Below are positions 5,314 to 6,163 of a stretch of DNA of 6,163 nucleotides, piece by piece; position 1 is the first letter of the stretch; each line of letters starts with the position of its first letter. This DNA comes from Tepidimonas sp. UBA997 (GTDB lineage: Bacteria; Pseudomonadota; Gammaproteobacteria; Burkholderiales; Burkholderiaceae_C): contig DBAZ01000033.1 of assembly GCA_002291945.1 (NCBI GenBank), positions 1-6,163 on the forward strand, given 5' to 3'. A program made the position numbers and the translations under genes. The notes beneath the pieces are model-generated. The model searched no databases, was not told where the DNA came from, and was given only the letters and a program-made list of their open reading frames with translations.

Positions 5314-5330
5314 CGTGTCACAGAGACACG
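5314..5330. repeat. Hairpin in the orn 3' region
   Basis: CGTGTC (5314-5319) and GACACG (5325-5330) form a perfect 6-bp stem around a 5-base loop (ACAGA), 23 bases after the orn stop. No T-tract follows. It lies 15 bases before the terminator stem, so the orn mRNA would end with two tandem hairpins. Confidence 0.5.
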
Positions 5331-5345
5331 GCGTGCAACAGGGTG

Positions 5346-5368
5346 CCCGGGCCAGCCCGGGGTTTTTT
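5346..5368 (+). terminator. Intrinsic terminator after orn
   Basis: CCCGGG (5346-5351) pairs with CCCGGG (5356-5361) across a CCAG loop, an all-GC 6-bp stem, followed after one G by six T residues (5363-5368). It lies 55 bases downstream of the orn stop and separates orn from thrS. Confidence 0.8.
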
Positions 5369-5372
5369 ATGG

Positions 5373-5423
5373 GAAAATGCAGCTTGCGGCCCTGAGCCGC
5401 GTTTCGTTTTTCTGCATCTGCCC
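5373..5423 (+). promoter_or_regulatory. thrS promoter/leader with nested hairpins
   Basis: The leader contains an inner hairpin, TGCGGC (5385-5390) with GCCGCG (5396-5401, one T-G pair) around loop CCTGA, followed by TTTCGTTTTT (5402-5411). An outer stem ATGCAG (5377-5382) with ATGCAG's complement CTGCAT (5412-5417) encloses it. The inner hairpin plus T-rich tail resembles an attenuator. GAAAAT (5373-5378) is a possible -10, though no -35 is seen; it would start transcription near 5385, at the inner hairpin. No Shine-Dalgarno is visible before the ATG at 5424. Some bacterial thrS leaders fold into tRNA-like operators bound by ThrRS, but no tRNA-Thr anticodon mimic was identified here. Confidence 0.35.
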
Positions 5424-6163
5424 ATGCCCAATATCACGCTCCCCGACGGCTCCCAACGCCAGTTTCCCGGCTCGGTCACGGTGGCCGATGTCGCGCTGTC
5501 GATAGGTACGGGCCTGGCCAAGGCTGCCCTGGGCGGCAAGGTCGATGGTCGGCTCGTGGACACGTCCTACACCCTCACCCAGGACGCCAGCCTGGCCATC
5601 GTCACCGCCAAGGACGCCGAAGGCCTGGAGATGATCCGCCACTCCACCGCTCACCTGCTGGCTTATGCCGTCAAGGAACTGTTCCCCGAGGCGCAGGTGA
5701 CCATCGGCCCGGTGATCGAGCACGGCTTTTACTACGATTTTTCCTACAAACGCCCCTTCACGCCCGAGGACTTGGCCGCCATCGAACAAAAGATGGCCGA
5801 ATTGGCCGCCAAGGACGAGCCGGTACAGCGCCGCGTGCTGCCGCGCGACGCAGCGGTTGCCTACTTCAAAGGCTTGGGCGAGCACTACAAGGCCGAGATT
5901 GTTGCCAGCATCCCGAGCCATGAAGACGTGTCCCTGTATCGTGAAGGCGGCTTTGAAGACCTCTGTCGCGGCCCCCACGTGCCCAGCACCGGCAAGCTCA
6001 AGCATTTCAAGCTCATGAAGGTGGCAGGTGCCTACTGGCGCGGCGACCACCGCAACGAGATGCTGCAGCGCATCTACGGCACCGCCTGGGCCACCAAGGA
6101 CGAACTGCAAAACCACCTCACGCTGCTGGAAGAAGCCGAGAAGCGCGACCACCGCAAGCTCGG
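5424..6163 (+). CDS. thrS: Threonyl-tRNA synthetase, N-terminal part (runs off right edge)
   Basis: ThrRS charges tRNA-Thr with threonine in the cytosol. The window holds 246 complete codons of a protein usually near 640 residues, with no in-frame stop. The N-terminal TGS domain (about 1-63) begins MPNITLPDGSQRQFPGSVTV, the canonical family start, which fixes the start codon. The editing domain, which hydrolyses mischarged Ser-tRNA-Thr, follows with its metal/active-site residues H73 and H77 in HSTAHLL and C181 and H185 in DLCRGPHVPSTGKL. Residues 225-246 (KDELQNHLTLLEEAEKRDHR region) form the linker leading into the catalytic domain, which lies outside the window. The frame shows no damage. 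A terminator and structured leader separate it from orn, so it is likely transcribed independently and may lead a translation-related operon beyond the edge. Confidence 0.97.
   Translation, partial: MPNITLPDGSQRQFPGSVTVADVALSIGTGLAKAALGGKVDGRLVDTSYTLTQDASLAIVTAKDAEGLEMIRHSTAHLLAYAVKELFPEAQVTIGPVIEHGFYYDFSYKRPFTPEDLAAIEQKMAELAAKDEPVQRRVLPRDAAVAYFKGLGEHYKAEIVASIPSHEDVSLYREGGFEDLCRGPHVPSTGKLKHFKLMKVAGAYWRGDHRNEMLQRIYGTAWATKDELQNHLTLLEEAEKRDHRKL

Noticed and set aside
5367..6152. Minus-strand open frame of 261 codons opposite thrS
   Set aside because: It lies antisense to an unmistakable ThrRS sequence. Long antisense frames are common in GC-rich genes, and the product resembles no family.

Overview
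The window reads as chromosomal DNA of a Betaproteobacterium, most likely order Burkholderiales and close to Comamonadaceae. This rests on recalled family resemblance of the RsgA, Orn, CoA-pyrophosphatase and CobD/CbiB-like proteins and on a gene order I associate with that group. It is inference, because no database search was possible. Most of the window is compact housekeeping sequence with short intergenic gaps.

Layout: bases 1-441 hold no convincing complete gene. They begin with what looks like the 3' arm of a terminator cut by the window edge. Next comes about 220 bases of unexplained sequence with short dispersed direct repeats. A clear minus-strand intrinsic terminator follows at 248-270, then a short remnant of an IS630-like insertion sequence at about 304-443. 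The remnant directly abuts the stop codon of a minus-strand ComEA-like helix-hairpin-helix secreted protein (442-786). A 65-base divergent promoter region separates that gene from a plus-strand Nudix CoA pyrophosphatase (852-1508), followed by a CobD/CbiB-like membrane protein (1575-2474). The latter converges, with a 9-base gap, on a minus-strand pair: an M48 membrane metalloprotease (3368-4639) and the ribosome-assembly GTPase RsgA (2484-3371), joined by a 4-base ATGA overlap. A 57-base divergent gap then leads to plus-strand oligoribonuclease Orn (4697-5290), a terminator, a structured leader, and the first 246 codons of threonyl-tRNA synthetase (5424 onward), which runs off the right edge.

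Functionally the genes cover translation (RsgA, ThrRS), RNA and nucleotide turnover (Orn, Nudix), membrane protein quality control (M48) and probable periplasmic DNA binding (ComEA-like). They look like a conserved neighbourhood and not a single pathway. I found no CRISPR array, phage, toxin-antitoxin or defence module and no convincing undescribed system. The most informative irregularities are the transposon remnant that appears to supply the comEA stop codon, the unusual motif residues in the Nudix protein, and the nested hairpins upstream of thrS.
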